Positions 17,914 to 26,863 of a DNA stretch of 64,000 nucleotides are shown one piece after another. A model generated the notes under the pieces. The model did no database searches. It saw only the letters and a program-made list of their open reading frames with translations, and was not told the DNA's origin. The DNA is taken from NCBI RefSeq assembly GCF_028746185.1, contig NZ_JAQIVH010000052.1, positions 62,001 through 126,000 of the forward strand. The letters run 5' to 3'. Positions within the stretch are counted from its first letter, which is position 1. The number at the start of each line of letters is the position of its first letter. The translations under genes and the position numbers were made by a program. The DNA comes from Paenibacillus_E qinlingensis (GTDB lineage: Bacteria; Bacillota; Bacilli; Paenibacillales; NBRC-103111).

Positions 17914-19169
17914 TAGAGCTGCACCCTACACAACCCAGCAAAGAACGAATTACGGATGATATTCAACAACTCGCCGCTTTCGTTGATTCTAGCAAACCAG
18001 GATGGACGCGCAGACCCTTTACTTCTTGGTATGAACAAGGAAGAGAGTGGTTGAAACAGCAGATGCAGAACTTAGGCATGGATGTGAGGTATGATGCGGC
18101 ATCCAACTTAATTGGCACATTACCGGGTAGCGATAATTCGCTTAAGCCGATTCTCATTGGGTCTCATACCGATACAGTGACCGGCGGAGGTCGATTTGAT
18201 GGCATAATCGGTGTCGTAGCCGGTTTGGAGCTAGTTCGAGTTCTGCAAAAGGTGGGAATCCAATTAAGGCATCCATTAGAAGTGGTTGATTTCACGGCCG
18301 AGGAGCCTAGCGAATTTGGTATTTCAACAATAGGAAGCAGAGGCATGGTAAATAATTTATCCGAGGAAATGCTGCTGAGACAAGATCCTAACGGATTGGT
18401 ACTCAAGGAAGCCATTCATCGGGCAGGCGGCCAGCCTGAACGTCTATCTCAGTTTGCTCGTAAATCTGGCGATGTTGCTTTATACCTGGAGCTGCACATT
18501 GAACAAGGACCTGTTCTGGAACAATCCGATAAGAAATTAGGCGTTGTTACTGGCATTGTAGGCATTCATCGTTATCGAGTTACCGTAGAGGGCATTTCAA
18601 ATCACGCAGGAACGACACCAATGACAATGAGATGGGATGCGTTGACTGGCGCTTCGGAGCTCATTTTAGAACTGGAGTCGATAGCGAGAGCAACGTATTC
18701 GGAGCCAGTTGTAGGAACAATCGGAAAACTATATGTGGAACCCAATGCCTCCAATGTCATTCCGGGCAGGGTTGTTTTTGAGTTGGAAATAAGATCGCTT
18801 AACGTTGAAATTCTAGAACAAATGGTTGTTGTTTATAGGGAAAAAGCAAATCGAATTGCAGAAGAACGAGGGGTTCATATCAGCTTTGACAGTTTGTCGA
18901 AATCAGAACCAATTCGTGTCGATACCGAAGTACAGCAGGTTATTCACGAAGCTTGTTCCGTTACAGCGTCAACGATCAGATTACCAAGTGGAGCAGGGCA
19001 TGATGGCAATCAATTATCCCGTATTGCTCCCATTGGGATGATTTTCGTGCCGAGCAGAGACGGACGCAGTCATTGCCCCGAAGAATGGACGGACTATGAA
19101 GACGTTACGCTCGGTGTTCACGCGTTGATCCAATCTGTATTGGTATTTGACCAAAAGCTAAATAGCTAA
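17910..19169 (+). CDS. M20 family Zn-dependent N-carbamoyl-L-amino acid hydrolase
   Basis: A 419-residue amidase of the AllC/HyuC type. Metal and substrate motifs are GSHTDTVTGGGRFDG (about residue 84), TAEEPSEFG (about 130), LELHIEQGP (about 194), NHAGTTPM (about 231) and a C-terminal GAGHDGNQL and RSHCPEEW. The family releases ammonia and CO2 from N-carbamoyl amino acids or allantoate. Overlap with the upstream hydantoinase gene implies coupled translation and sequential reactions, here probably N-carbamoyl-L-glutamate to L-glutamate. Allantoate degradation is the main alternative but does not explain the urocanase and lyase homologues beside it. Confidence 0.87.
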   Translation: MIELHPTQPSKERITDDIQQLAAFVDSSKPGWTRRPFTSWYEQGREWLKQQMQNLGMDVRYDAASNLIGTLPGSDNSLKPILIGSHTDTVTGGGRFDGIIGVVAGLELVRVLQKVGIQLRHPLEVVDFTAEEPSEFGISTIGSRGMVNNLSEEMLLRQDPNGLVLKEAIHRAGGQPERLSQFARKSGDVALYLELHIEQGPVLEQSDKKLGVVTGIVGIHRYRVTVEGISNHAGTTPMTMRWDALTGASELILELESIARATYSEPVVGTIGKLYVEPNASNVIPGRVVFELEIRSLNVEILEQMVVVYREKANRIAEERGVHISFDSLSKSEPIRVDTEVQQVIHEACSVTASTIRLPSGAGHDGNQLSRIAPIGMIFVPSRDGRSHCPEEWTDYEDVTLGVHALIQSVLVFDQKLNS

Positions 19170-19202
19170 TGCTCGTTACGTAATCGTGTGAAGGAAAGGA
19201 AG

Positions 19203-20849
19203 ATGATCGTGGAACGAATTACAGCAGCAAGAGGCCTTAAACTCCGTTGTAAGGGTTGGCGTCAGGAAGCATTGCTCCGAATGCTAGAGAATGTGCTAGA
19301 AAACGGTGAGAACCAAAAAGAGCTCATCGTATATGCGGCACTAGCTAAGGCAGCAAGAAATTGGCCCTCTTACCACGCTATCGTAAGTACGCTTAAGGAA
19401 TTGGAAGAGGACGAAACCTTAGTTATTCAATCCGGCAAACCGATTGGTATTTTTAAAACGCATAAATTTGCCCCTCTTATTGTCATGGCGAATTGTAACT
19501 TGGTCGGACGCTGGGCTACAAGCGAGAACTTCTATCATTTGCAGGAAAAAGGACTGCTGATTTGGGGGGGCTTAACTGCAGCTGCTTGGCAATATATTGG
19601 CTCACAAGGCGTCATCCAAGGAACTTATGAAATCTTCCAAAGCATTGCTAGATTGCACTTCAATGGAAGTCTCGCAGGGAAATTCATATTAACGGCAGGC
19701 TTAGGCGGTATGGGAGGTGCTCAGCCTCTAGCCGGTACTTTGGCCGGAGCTGCCATTTTATGCGTCGAGGTGTCCGAAGAACGTGTAGATCGTCGCTTGC
19801 AATCGAACTATTTGCAGCGTAAAACCAGAAGCTTGGATGAGGCATTATCGTGGATTGAAGAAGCTGTTCAAAACCTACAGCCGGTTTCTGTAGGGTTAAT
19901 CGGCAATGCTGCTGACATTTATCCAGAGTTTGTACGTCGCGGGATCACACCGGATATTGTGACAGACCAGACGTCTGCGCACGATCTTGTGTATGGCTAT
20001 GTGCCGTCTGGGTATCTAGTGGAAGAGCTTGAGGAAGCTAGGAAGAATGATCCAGAGCAGCTGCAGCGCGATGCAGGTGCATCAATAGCTGTAGAAATAA
20101 AAGCTATGCTGGAGCTGAAAAGGCGAGGTTCAATCGTTTTTGACAACGGGAACAATATTCGCTCACAGGCCAAGGAGTACGGTGTCGAGAACGCTTTCGA
20201 CATCGACATTTTCACCGAAGCCTTCCTTCGGCCATTATTTGCAAGGGCGATTGGACCCTTTCGTTGGGTAGCCCTTAGTGGAGAACTTAGCGATATTCAA
20301 GCGATTGATGCTTTTATTTTGGAAGCTTTCTCCGACAACGAAGTCATTGCGAATTGGATCCGTTTAGCGCGTGAGCATGTTCCCGTGGAAGGATTGCCAG
20401 CTCGAATCGGTTGGTTCGGTCATGGAGATCGCACCAAGCTTGCCTTAGCTGTGAATCAAATGGTACGAGAAGGTAAGCTTCAAGGACCTGTTGCATTCTC
20501 ACGCGATCATCTAGATGCAGCTTCCATGACACACCCGAACATTATGACAGAACGCATGAAGGATGGAAGCGATGCGATTGCAGATTGGCCGCTTTTGAAT
20601 GCGATGCTGAATTGCTCCTCTATGGCCGACTTAGTAACAATCCATTCGGGAGGAGGCGGTTATGCAGGTTATATGACAAGCGCTGGTGTAACCTTGGTAG
20701 CGGACGGAACGACTGAAAGTGACATTCGTTTGGAAACAACATTGAATAATGATACGGGATTAGGGGTTCTACGGTATGCGGATGCCGGTTATGAAGAATC
20801 GGCAGACGAAGTGCGCCTCAAAGATATTCGCTGGATTCAAACGAATTAA
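19203..20849 (+). CDS. urocanase-family hydratase lacking the catalytic Cys (candidate thiourocanate hydratase)
   Basis: From ATG 19203 the protein has 548 residues, the usual urocanase length (an alternative GTG lies at 19209). It has the NAD-binding GGMGGAQPLAG, TDQTSAHD, IGPFRWVALSG, SRDHLDAASM and HADAGYE-like regions. The motif that carries the essential Cys410 in Pseudomonas HutU (GLPARICW, recalled from the family) reads GLPARIGW here, with Gly at residue 403, and PLFC reads PLFA. It is therefore probably not a true urocanase but acts on a related substrate such as thiourocanate or S-methyl-thiourocanate. It sits between the carbamoylase and DUF917 genes. Confidence 0.85.
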   Translation: MIVERITAARGLKLRCKGWRQEALLRMLENVLENGENQKELIVYAALAKAARNWPSYHAIVSTLKELEEDETLVIQSGKPIGIFKTHKFAPLIVMANCNLVGRWATSENFYHLQEKGLLIWGGLTAAAWQYIGSQGVIQGTYEIFQSIARLHFNGSLAGKFILTAGLGGMGGAQPLAGTLAGAAILCVEVSEERVDRRLQSNYLQRKTRSLDEALSWIEEAVQNLQPVSVGLIGNAADIYPEFVRRGITPDIVTDQTSAHDLVYGYVPSGYLVEELEEARKNDPEQLQRDAGASIAVEIKAMLELKRRGSIVFDNGNNIRSQAKEYGVENAFDIDIFTEAFLRPLFARAIGPFRWVALSGELSDIQAIDAFILEAFSDNEVIANWIRLAREHVPVEGLPARIGWFGHGDRTKLALAVNQMVREGKLQGPVAFSRDHLDAASMTHPNIMTERMKDGSDAIADWPLLNAMLNCSSMADLVTIHSGGGGYAGYMTSAGVTLVADGTTESDIRLETTLNNDTGLGVLRYADAGYEESADEVRLKDIRWIQTN

Positions 20850-20894
20850 CGAGATGTAGTCAATACGTTTATATAACTTATAGGAGGAATAGAC

Positions 20895-21992
20895 ATGCGT
20901 ATATTAACAGAAGAAGATGTGTGGGCGGCTGTAAGAGGAGGGTCCGTTTTCGCTTGTGGCGGCGGTGGATGGGTCGATCATGGATTACAAATTGGACATG
21001 CAGCTGTAAACATCGGTCAGCCCAAGCTGGTTTCAGTTGATGAACTTCCGGATGATGCCATCATTATAACAGCAACAGCTATAGGAGCCCCGGCTGGTAC
21101 AGAGTGGCAGATGCTGGGGACGGACTATATTAAAGCCGTGAAGTTGCTGCAAGAGAACTATGAAGGCAAAGTTGTTGGTGTGATGACGCCACAAAATGGG
21201 ATGTCAAGCACCATTAATGGTTGGCTTCCAGCAGCGTTACTTGATCTAGTGGTTGTGGATGCTACTGGCGATATTCGGGCTCATCCTACAGGTAAAATGG
21301 GTTCGATGGGTCTTGCTGCGCTGCAGGATTATGAAACGATTCAAGTCGTCGTCGGAGGCAAGCGTGAAACGGGTTCCTATCTGGAACTCGTCGTCAAAGG
21401 CTCTCCTTCGAAGACTTCCAATATTTTGCGTACAGCGGCTGATCAAGCTGGAGGCTTTATCGCATCGGCGCGTCATCCACTGCCTGCTTCGTATATTAAG
21501 AAGCATGCTGCAATTGGCGGCATTTCTATTGCCATTGAATTAGGCAAAGCCATAATCGCTGCACAACCTAAGGGTGCTGATCATGTTATTGATACCATTG
21601 TAGGTAAGACAAAAGGAACTATTCTTGGGAAAGGCATCGTTGTTAAACGCAATGTTCATTATTCCGGTGCTTTTGATATTGGGACAATCGAAGTTGAAGT
21701 ACCAGGTGACACGTTAACCCTACATGTTATGAACGAATATATGGCGGTCGACGGCAAGGATGGTAAACGCTTAACTACCTATCCAGATGTAATCACAACA
21801 TTATCTGCTGAAACAGGTCTGCCTGTTAGCGTGGGGCATGTCGAGGTAGGGGCCGAGCTCGTTGTTTTATCTATCAACAAACAATATGTCCCTTTAAGCT
21901 CCAGTGTAAAAGATCCAACGGTTTATCCAGAAGTTGAAAAGGCACTCGGCATCGAGTTGGCAGCGTATGCCTTAGATAGCATTCCTGTTTAA
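20895..21992 (+). CDS. DUF917 / S-methyl-thiohydantoin desulfurase-like protein
   Basis: A 365-residue DUF917 (PF06032) protein with the N-terminal GGSVFACGGGGW loop, ATAIGAPAGTE, VDATGDIRAHPTGKMGSMGL and a C-terminal beta domain. The family is named in current domain databases, from memory, after S-methyl-thiohydantoin desulfurase, a metal-dependent enzyme in S-methyl-ergothioneine breakdown. In this cluster it would convert (S-methyl-)thiohydantoin propionate to hydantoin propionate, linking the hydratase to the hydantoinase. That assignment rests on family and gene order, not on a residue visible here. Strong TAGGAGG site before ATG. Confidence 0.82.
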   Translation: MRILTEEDVWAAVRGGSVFACGGGGWVDHGLQIGHAAVNIGQPKLVSVDELPDDAIIITATAIGAPAGTEWQMLGTDYIKAVKLLQENYEGKVVGVMTPQNGMSSTINGWLPAALLDLVVVDATGDIRAHPTGKMGSMGLAALQDYETIQVVVGGKRETGSYLELVVKGSPSKTSNILRTAADQAGGFIASARHPLPASYIKKHAAIGGISIAIELGKAIIAAQPKGADHVIDTIVGKTKGTILGKGIVVKRNVHYSGAFDIGTIEVEVPGDTLTLHVMNEYMAVDGKDGKRLTTYPDVITTLSAETGLPVSVGHVEVGAELVVLSINKQYVPLSSSVKDPTVYPEVEKALGIELAAYALDSIPV

Positions 21993-22032
21993 CAGAGACA
22001 GGACAGCCTAGCAGCAGGGAGGAATCGAGAAG

Positions 22033-23550
22033 ATGGTGGATCAACTGGATGATATACTTATTTTGGATGGACAAAGACTAACTATCGAAGATATACAAGC
22101 CGTCGCTGTCCATAACGTAAAGGTGCGAATTGATGAGTCTGCCTTGGAACTGCTCGAAAAATCGCGCCGATTTGTTCTAAAGAAGGCTGAAGAGGACGAA
22201 CCTGTTTATGGGTTCAATCGCGGTGTTGGACTCAATAAAGATCGAATTATCGAAGCGCAAGCCTTTGAAACGTATAACCGAAACCTTTTGTACGCGCACG
22301 CTGCAGGCATAGAGCCGTATGCGTCCGAAGAACAGGTTCGTGCCGTTCTGTTGGCAAGGCTCAATTCCCTGCTCGTCGGACGGACGGGAGTAGCACCGGC
22401 GATTGCTAAGCAATATGCCGATTTCTTAAATGCCGGCATACATCCGTTGCTGCCGCTTCGAGGCTCTGTCGGCGCGGGCGACATCACGCTGCTGTCGCAT
22501 CTTGGTCTTGCCTTCATCGGAGAAGGCGATGTCATGTACGCCGGTGCTCGCACTTCCGCTGCCGCAGCGCTAGAACACGCAGGGCTAGCGCCGGTTAGCC
22601 TCGGAGCCAAAGACGGCTTGGCGATCGTCTCTTCGAATGCGGTCGCCGCAGGCACGGGAGCGCTTGTGCTCTATGCATGCGAGCAGCTCCTTGAACTCGC
22701 TGATTTGGTTTACGCGCTCTCCCTTGAAGGGCTTCAAGGGCATGTCTCACCGCTGGACCCAAGCGTCCAGCGGTTCCGCCCTTATGCAGGCCAAGGCAGC
22801 AGCGCGGAGCGGGTTCGCGGCTTTTTAACGGATAGCGGACTTTGGCATAAGGAGTCTGCTAGTCTTCAGGATCCGCTTAGCTTCCGCAGCGCCTGCCATA
22901 TTCACGGCGCAGCTTTAGATGCGCTGCAGGTTGTGAAAGCCGCGCTGCATATTCATTTGAATGCATCCGATGACAACCCCTGCGTGCTGGAAGAGGAGGA
23001 TCGCATCGTATCCTGCGCAAACTTCGAGCCGCTGACATGGGTGCTCGGTTTTGAAATGCTGGGCATCGCCCTCAGCCACGTATCCAAGGTTGCGTGCTTC
23101 CGCACGATCAAACTCAGCACGTCCTCGTTTACAGGCTTAAGCCGCTTTTTATCTCCCGATGAGAGCACACTAGCATTCAGCACGATTCAGAAAACGTTTA
23201 CCGCACTCGATGCGGAGATCCGCCACTTATCTAATCCATCTTCAGCCGATTACTATTCACTGGCCGGTGATATGGAAGATCATAGCAGCAATGCTCCTTT
23301 TGTCGTTAGTAAGGTGGGTGAAATCATAGATCGGCTGTATTATATCGTAGCCATTGAAGCCATACACGCAGTGCAAGCTATTGACTTGCGAGCGGGAGTT
23401 AAACTTGGCCAAGGTACACAAGCAGCTTATGATGAAATTCGTTCTGTTGTACCTTTTCTAGCAAAGGATCGTCCTTTAACAGCGGATATTCAATCCGCCT
23501 ATACACTATTGAAAAGCGGGAGAATAGCAACGGGCGTTAGGAAATCATAG
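22033..23550 (+). CDS. HAL-family lyase lacking the MIO triad (candidate ergothionase)
   Basis: A 505-residue member of the histidine/phenylalanine ammonia-lyase family. The usual A-S-G triad that forms the MIO electrophile (GSVGASGD in HutH) is GSVGAGD here (Ala148-Gly149-Asp150): the Ser is absent, so MIO cannot form in the usual way. The substrate loop is YGFNRGVG instead of YGVNTGFG. Ergothionase, which eliminates trimethylamine from ergothioneine, is a HAL homologue that does not use MIO, so this is the best candidate function. Ends before the IclR gene. The middle of the gene (about 22320-23130) is clearly richer in G+C than its ends. Confidence 0.83.
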   Translation: MVDQLDDILILDGQRLTIEDIQAVAVHNVKVRIDESALELLEKSRRFVLKKAEEDEPVYGFNRGVGLNKDRIIEAQAFETYNRNLLYAHAAGIEPYASEEQVRAVLLARLNSLLVGRTGVAPAIAKQYADFLNAGIHPLLPLRGSVGAGDITLLSHLGLAFIGEGDVMYAGARTSAAAALEHAGLAPVSLGAKDGLAIVSSNAVAAGTGALVLYACEQLLELADLVYALSLEGLQGHVSPLDPSVQRFRPYAGQGSSAERVRGFLTDSGLWHKESASLQDPLSFRSACHIHGAALDALQVVKAALHIHLNASDDNPCVLEEEDRIVSCANFEPLTWVLGFEMLGIALSHVSKVACFRTIKLSTSSFTGLSRFLSPDESTLAFSTIQKTFTALDAEIRHLSNPSSADYYSLAGDMEDHSSNAPFVVSKVGEIIDRLYYIVAIEAIHAVQAIDLRAGVKLGQGTQAAYDEIRSVVPFLAKDRPLTADIQSAYTLLKSGRIATGVRKS

Positions 23551-23620
23551 GGTTTGTAAGTTAAAGTAATTCCGCATTAAAGGAATTCGGTTAGAGCAGA
23601 CGAATATAAAGGAGGTGAAT

Positions 23621-24391
23621 ATGAGTACGAACTACGAGGTGCGAACTATGAATGGAACCCAAACATTAAATCGAGCACTTGATATTTTATTTGCACTTGC
23701 AGAAGCCGATGGCTCCCTTTCCGTTAGTGATATTGCCCAAAAGGTATCTATTCCGGAAAGCTCTACATACCGATTTCTACAGACTTTGGAACAAAACGGA
23801 ATTGTTGAACGCAGGAGCAAAGGACAGATCGGACTAGGCATGCGAATTCTGGATCTTGCTAGAAGCTTGAGTCAGCAGGTACATAGAGAACTTGTGCCAC
23901 TTTCTCTCCCGATTATGGAGGAATTGACAGCGGACACGAATGAAACCTCTCTGCTATTTATACGTTCAGGAACGAATGCCATCTGTATACAAAATATTAA
24001 AAGTAAAGCACTTATTCAATATTCCACCGAAAACGGAAGGATACTTCCCTTACATTTAGGAGCTTCGAGCAAAGCGATTTTAGCTTATGAAAGTGAAAAA
24101 GTTATTCAAACTGTGTTGGGAAAACTGCCAGTTGAAGTTGATCATAAGCTGTTACTTGAGGAAATGAAAACAATACGCGAGCAGGGCTACACGTTAAGTC
24201 AAGGTGAGGCGGATCCAGACGTTTTTGCTGTAGGAGCACCGATTTTTGACTCCCGAGGTACGTTAGTTGCCAGTCTGTCGATTGCCGGTCCAAAGTATCG
24301 CTTTAATGAGGCGCTTAAAAAGAAGGCGATTAAGGCTGTAATGGCTTCGGCAGAATTAGTTTCACGTAAGCTGGGGAGTACGGAAGAATAG
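23621..24391 (+). CDS. IclR family transcriptional regulator
   Basis: A 256-residue regulator with an N-terminal winged helix-turn-helix (about 10-65; SVSDIAQKVSIPESSTYRFL) and a C-terminal IclR effector domain (about 80-250). ATG 23621 follows a near-perfect AAAGGAGGTG site; an upstream GTG (23615) lies inside that site and is rejected. IclR proteins often control aromatic or nitrogen-compound catabolic operons and bind a pathway intermediate. Located at the end of the catabolic cluster on the same strand and followed by a terminator, it is the likely local regulator. Confidence 0.9.
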   Translation: MSTNYEVRTMNGTQTLNRALDILFALAEADGSLSVSDIAQKVSIPESSTYRFLQTLEQNGIVERRSKGQIGLGMRILDLARSLSQQVHRELVPLSLPIMEELTADTNETSLLFIRSGTNAICIQNIKSKALIQYSTENGRILPLHLGASSKAILAYESEKVIQTVLGKLPVEVDHKLLLEEMKTIREQGYTLSQGEADPDVFAVGAPIFDSRGTLVASLSIAGPKYRFNEALKKKAIKAVMASAELVSRKLGSTEE

Positions 24392-24415
24392 CAATTCAAT
24401 TAAACGCGATGTCCC

Positions 24416-24450
24416 CAAAGCTGCTCCTCTTCTTAAAGGAACAGCTTTTT
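24416..24450 (+). terminator. intrinsic terminator of the catabolic cluster
   Basis: Stem AAGCTG/CAGCTT extended by TCC/GGA across one mismatch, followed by TTTTT, about 25 bases after the IclR stop. Confidence 0.7.
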
Positions 24451-24518
24451 GGGCTATTAAATGCTTGTATGGTTAGTATTTTGTGTAATATCTCCTGAAT
24501 TAATTCCGAGTAAACCTA

Positions 24519-24546
24519 TTGACATTATTGTATAATGAGTTAGGAT
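24519..24546 (+). promoter_or_regulatory. candidate promoter for DUF2325 gene
   Basis: TTGACA (24519-24524) with TAGGAT (24541-24546) at 16 bases. A TATAAT at 24531-24536 is too close to that -35 and would need a different, weak -35. Either way a start just upstream of 24606 is likely. Confidence 0.35.
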
Positions 24547-24605
24547 ATTTATAACAGATTGCGGAAGAGTTAAATCAAGATGCTAATAGAATGGAGGAAT
24601 CGATC

Positions 24606-24896
24606 ATGAAGACAGTTGCAATAATTGGCGGAAGTCAAACAAATACTTTTAAAAAACTGGGTGAAAAGCGAGGATTAATTGTAGAGCACCATAGTGGTAA
24701 AACGGGAGGTGGCCCGATAGAGCACTACTTTCAACGAATTATCAATCATGCAGATGTAGTTATTATTTTAAAAGGTGCCATTAAACATTCTTCGATGTGG
24801 GCTGTGAGAGAGCTTGCAGAAAAAAAGGGGAAGAAACTTGATTACCATGATGGCTTTGGGGCAACGGGAGCGCTCGAAAAGGCTTTACTATTATAA
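24606..24896 (+). CDS. DUF2325 domain protein
   Basis: A 96-residue protein covering one DUF2325 (PF10087) domain, with a Rossmann-like start (VAIIGGSQ), HHSGKTGG and IILKGAIKHSSMW. ATG 24606 has GGAGG eight bases upstream; the upstream in-frame ATG at 24591 includes that site and is rejected. It is monocistronic, with its own promoter-like region and a strong terminator, so it is not part of the catabolic operon. No biochemical function is established for the family that I can name. Confidence 0.82.
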   Translation: MKTVAIIGGSQTNTFKKLGEKRGLIVEHHSGKTGGGPIEHYFQRIINHADVVIILKGAIKHSSMWAVRELAEKKGKKLDYHDGFGATGALEKALLL

Positions 24897-24937
24897 TTAT
24901 CATTAGTTCTAGTAGGTGAATTAGGTTTAAATATGTA

Positions 24938-24965
24938 AAACCCGTGCGACATGCACGGGTTTATT
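24938..24965 (+). terminator. intrinsic terminator after DUF2325 gene
   Basis: Perfect 10-bp stem AAACCCGTGC / GCACGGGTTT with GACAT loop, then ATTTG. The rest of the gap up to 25210 holds a TATAAT (25075-25080) without a good -35. Confidence 0.85.
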
Positions 24966-25210
24966 TGTAATGTGTACATGCATGGCCATCATTAGTAGAA
25001 AAATAGATAATATAGTCAGTCACATCAGACTAGAAATAGTAGGATTCCCCCTGTAGCATGTTCCCAAAAACTCTTATAATAGAGGGTACTGTAATTAAAT
25101 TACCTTAGATGCACAAATGGATTCGCGCTCGCCGTAGAGGAACAGCGAAAGCTGTTTGTGTATTTTTATTCAAGATCGTTCCGTCAATTTCTAATAAGGA
25201 GACAGAAATT

Positions 25211-26827
25211 ATGTATAAACTGGTCATTGTCGACGATGAGCCTGCTGTTCGAGGAGGGCTCAGCAAATTCGTCGAGTGGAGCAACTACGGGATTGTTCTC
25301 GCGGGAACAGCGGACGATGGAGACACTGGACTTGAGCTGATCGAGCGAGTGAAGCCCGATATCGTACTGACAGATGTCATGATGCCAGTCATGGACGGCA
25401 TCCAAATGTCAAGGGAGATTCGAGAGCGGCTCCCGGAGACGAAAATCGTATTTATCAGCGGCCACAATGAAGCGAACCTTTTGCGTTCGGCATTGCAGGT
25501 TCATGCTGCCGATTATATTTTCAAACCGGTTAAACGGACTGAGCTCCAAAAGGTCATCGAAGGTGTCGTGCGGGACTTACGCAGGGAAGATAAGGAGCGG
25601 CAACGGCTTAAAGACATGGAGGTAAAATTGACGCAGAGTATGCCCCTGCTTAGGGAGAAGTTTCTGATGGCGCTGATCCAAGATGGGGACGCAAAGCCGG
25701 AGGCGCTGCGGGAAAGAGCAGCATTTCTGAATCTAGAGCTGCCGCTCGAAATGACATATCTCGTACTCGTCATAACCATTGACGATTCCAAGGAAGTGCT
25801 CGGCAGCCGTTCAGAGAGAGACAAACAGTTGTTGTCTTATTCGCTCTTGAACGTCGTTCAAGAACTCATCGATCAGTACCTGCATGGGTATGCCTTCGAG
25901 AACAGAGCTGCTGAATACGTTGGACTATTGGTGCTTGACGATCAAATGAAAGACCCAGAGGCAACTTTACTTATGCTGGCTGAGGCGGTCCGCGACAATC
26001 TGCGGCGCTGGCTGCAGATCAGTGTCACGATAGGGGTAGGCGAACGCGCTGAAAGTATCCATATGCTCCCGGTGTCCTTTCGGCATGCCCGCGACGCTGC
26101 GGACCAAAAGTGGTATATGGGCAAGAACCAAGTTATTACGATGGATAGTCTAGAAATTGGAGTTGCCAACCCGATCCGGTTCGATGCCAGCCAGAGTGAG
26201 CGACTGGTGTCCGTGCTGAAATCAGGTGAGAAGAAACGATTAGAGCTGGAAATGGAGAGCATCCTCGAACCGCTGGCGCAAATCCGTAAGGACGGCTTCA
26301 AATATGGTCGGCAGGTAGGGCTGCAAATGATCGCGCTCGCCGGCAGGTTGCTGCTTGACCTTAATCTGCTTACTCACGAAAAGGAAGAGCAGGAAGCTTG
26401 GATGCTGGATCGACTCCTGAAGTTGGAAACGATGGTAGAACTGAAAAACATTGTAAGCGATTACCTTTATGACGTTTGCAGCTGGATTCAGGAAAAGCGG
26501 AGCGGACGATCAAGTAATGTGATTGAACACATTCAGAAATTTATATCAGAGAATTATGCTAAGAATCTTGCAATTGCGGAGATTGCGGCTAGCGTTTACC
26601 TCAGCCAAACTTACGTCAGTTTGCTGTTCAAGCAGGAGACTGGCGAGACGATTTATGAATATTTGATGAAGGTACGTATCGCGAAAGCGAAGGAACTGCT
26701 GCGAGATCCCCACATCAAGTTCTACGAAGTGTGCGAGCTGGTTGGCTATACAGATCCAAGCTATTTCAGCAAGCTGTTCAAGAAGATGACCGGACTTACG
26801 CCAAGCACGTACCGAGACCAGCAATAG
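25211..26827 (+). CDS. AraC-type response regulator (YesN family), second cluster
   Basis: ATG 25211, nine bases after AAGGAG, gives 538 residues; an upstream in-frame ATG at 25109 would add a non-homologous leader. The receiver domain (about 1-120) has acidic residues D8/D9, phospho-acceptor D55 in LTDVMMP and the FKPVK Lys. A middle region of about 300 residues, usual in long YesN proteins, precedes the AraC DNA-binding domain (about 435-535; VYLSQTYVSLLFKQ, PSYFSKLFKK). It is followed 36 bases later by its kinase gene, then by a sugar ABC transporter, which it presumably activates. Confidence 0.92.
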   Translation: MYKLVIVDDEPAVRGGLSKFVEWSNYGIVLAGTADDGDTGLELIERVKPDIVLTDVMMPVMDGIQMSREIRERLPETKIVFISGHNEANLLRSALQVHAADYIFKPVKRTELQKVIEGVVRDLRREDKERQRLKDMEVKLTQSMPLLREKFLMALIQDGDAKPEALRERAAFLNLELPLEMTYLVLVITIDDSKEVLGSRSERDKQLLSYSLLNVVQELIDQYLHGYAFENRAAEYVGLLVLDDQMKDPEATLLMLAEAVRDNLRRWLQISVTIGVGERAESIHMLPVSFRHARDAADQKWYMGKNQVITMDSLEIGVANPIRFDASQSERLVSVLKSGEKKRLELEMESILEPLAQIRKDGFKYGRQVGLQMIALAGRLLLDLNLLTHEKEEQEAWMLDRLLKLETMVELKNIVSDYLYDVCSWIQEKRSGRSSNVIEHIQKFISENYAKNLAIAEIAASVYLSQTYVSLLFKQETGETIYEYLMKVRIAKAKELLRDPHIKFYEVCELVGYTDPSYFSKLFKKMTGLTPSTYRDQQ

Positions 26828-26863
26828 GAGAAGAAACGTTGCCATCCAAAAGGAGTTGATTCA

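Noticed and set aside
16543..24391. A classical histidine utilisation (hut) operon
   Set aside because: HutI- and HutG-type genes are absent, the amidohydrolase and M20 enzyme are of the hydantoin/carbamoyl type, and both the lyase and the urocanase homologue lack the residues needed for the normal histidine reactions.
24519..24536. TTGACA and TATAAT as one promoter
   Set aside because: They are only 6 bases apart; a spacer near 17 is needed.
25109..25210. A 34-residue N-terminal extension of the second response regulator
   Set aside because: The receiver domain starts at the ATG 25211, which has its own AAGGAG site; the extension has no homology pattern.
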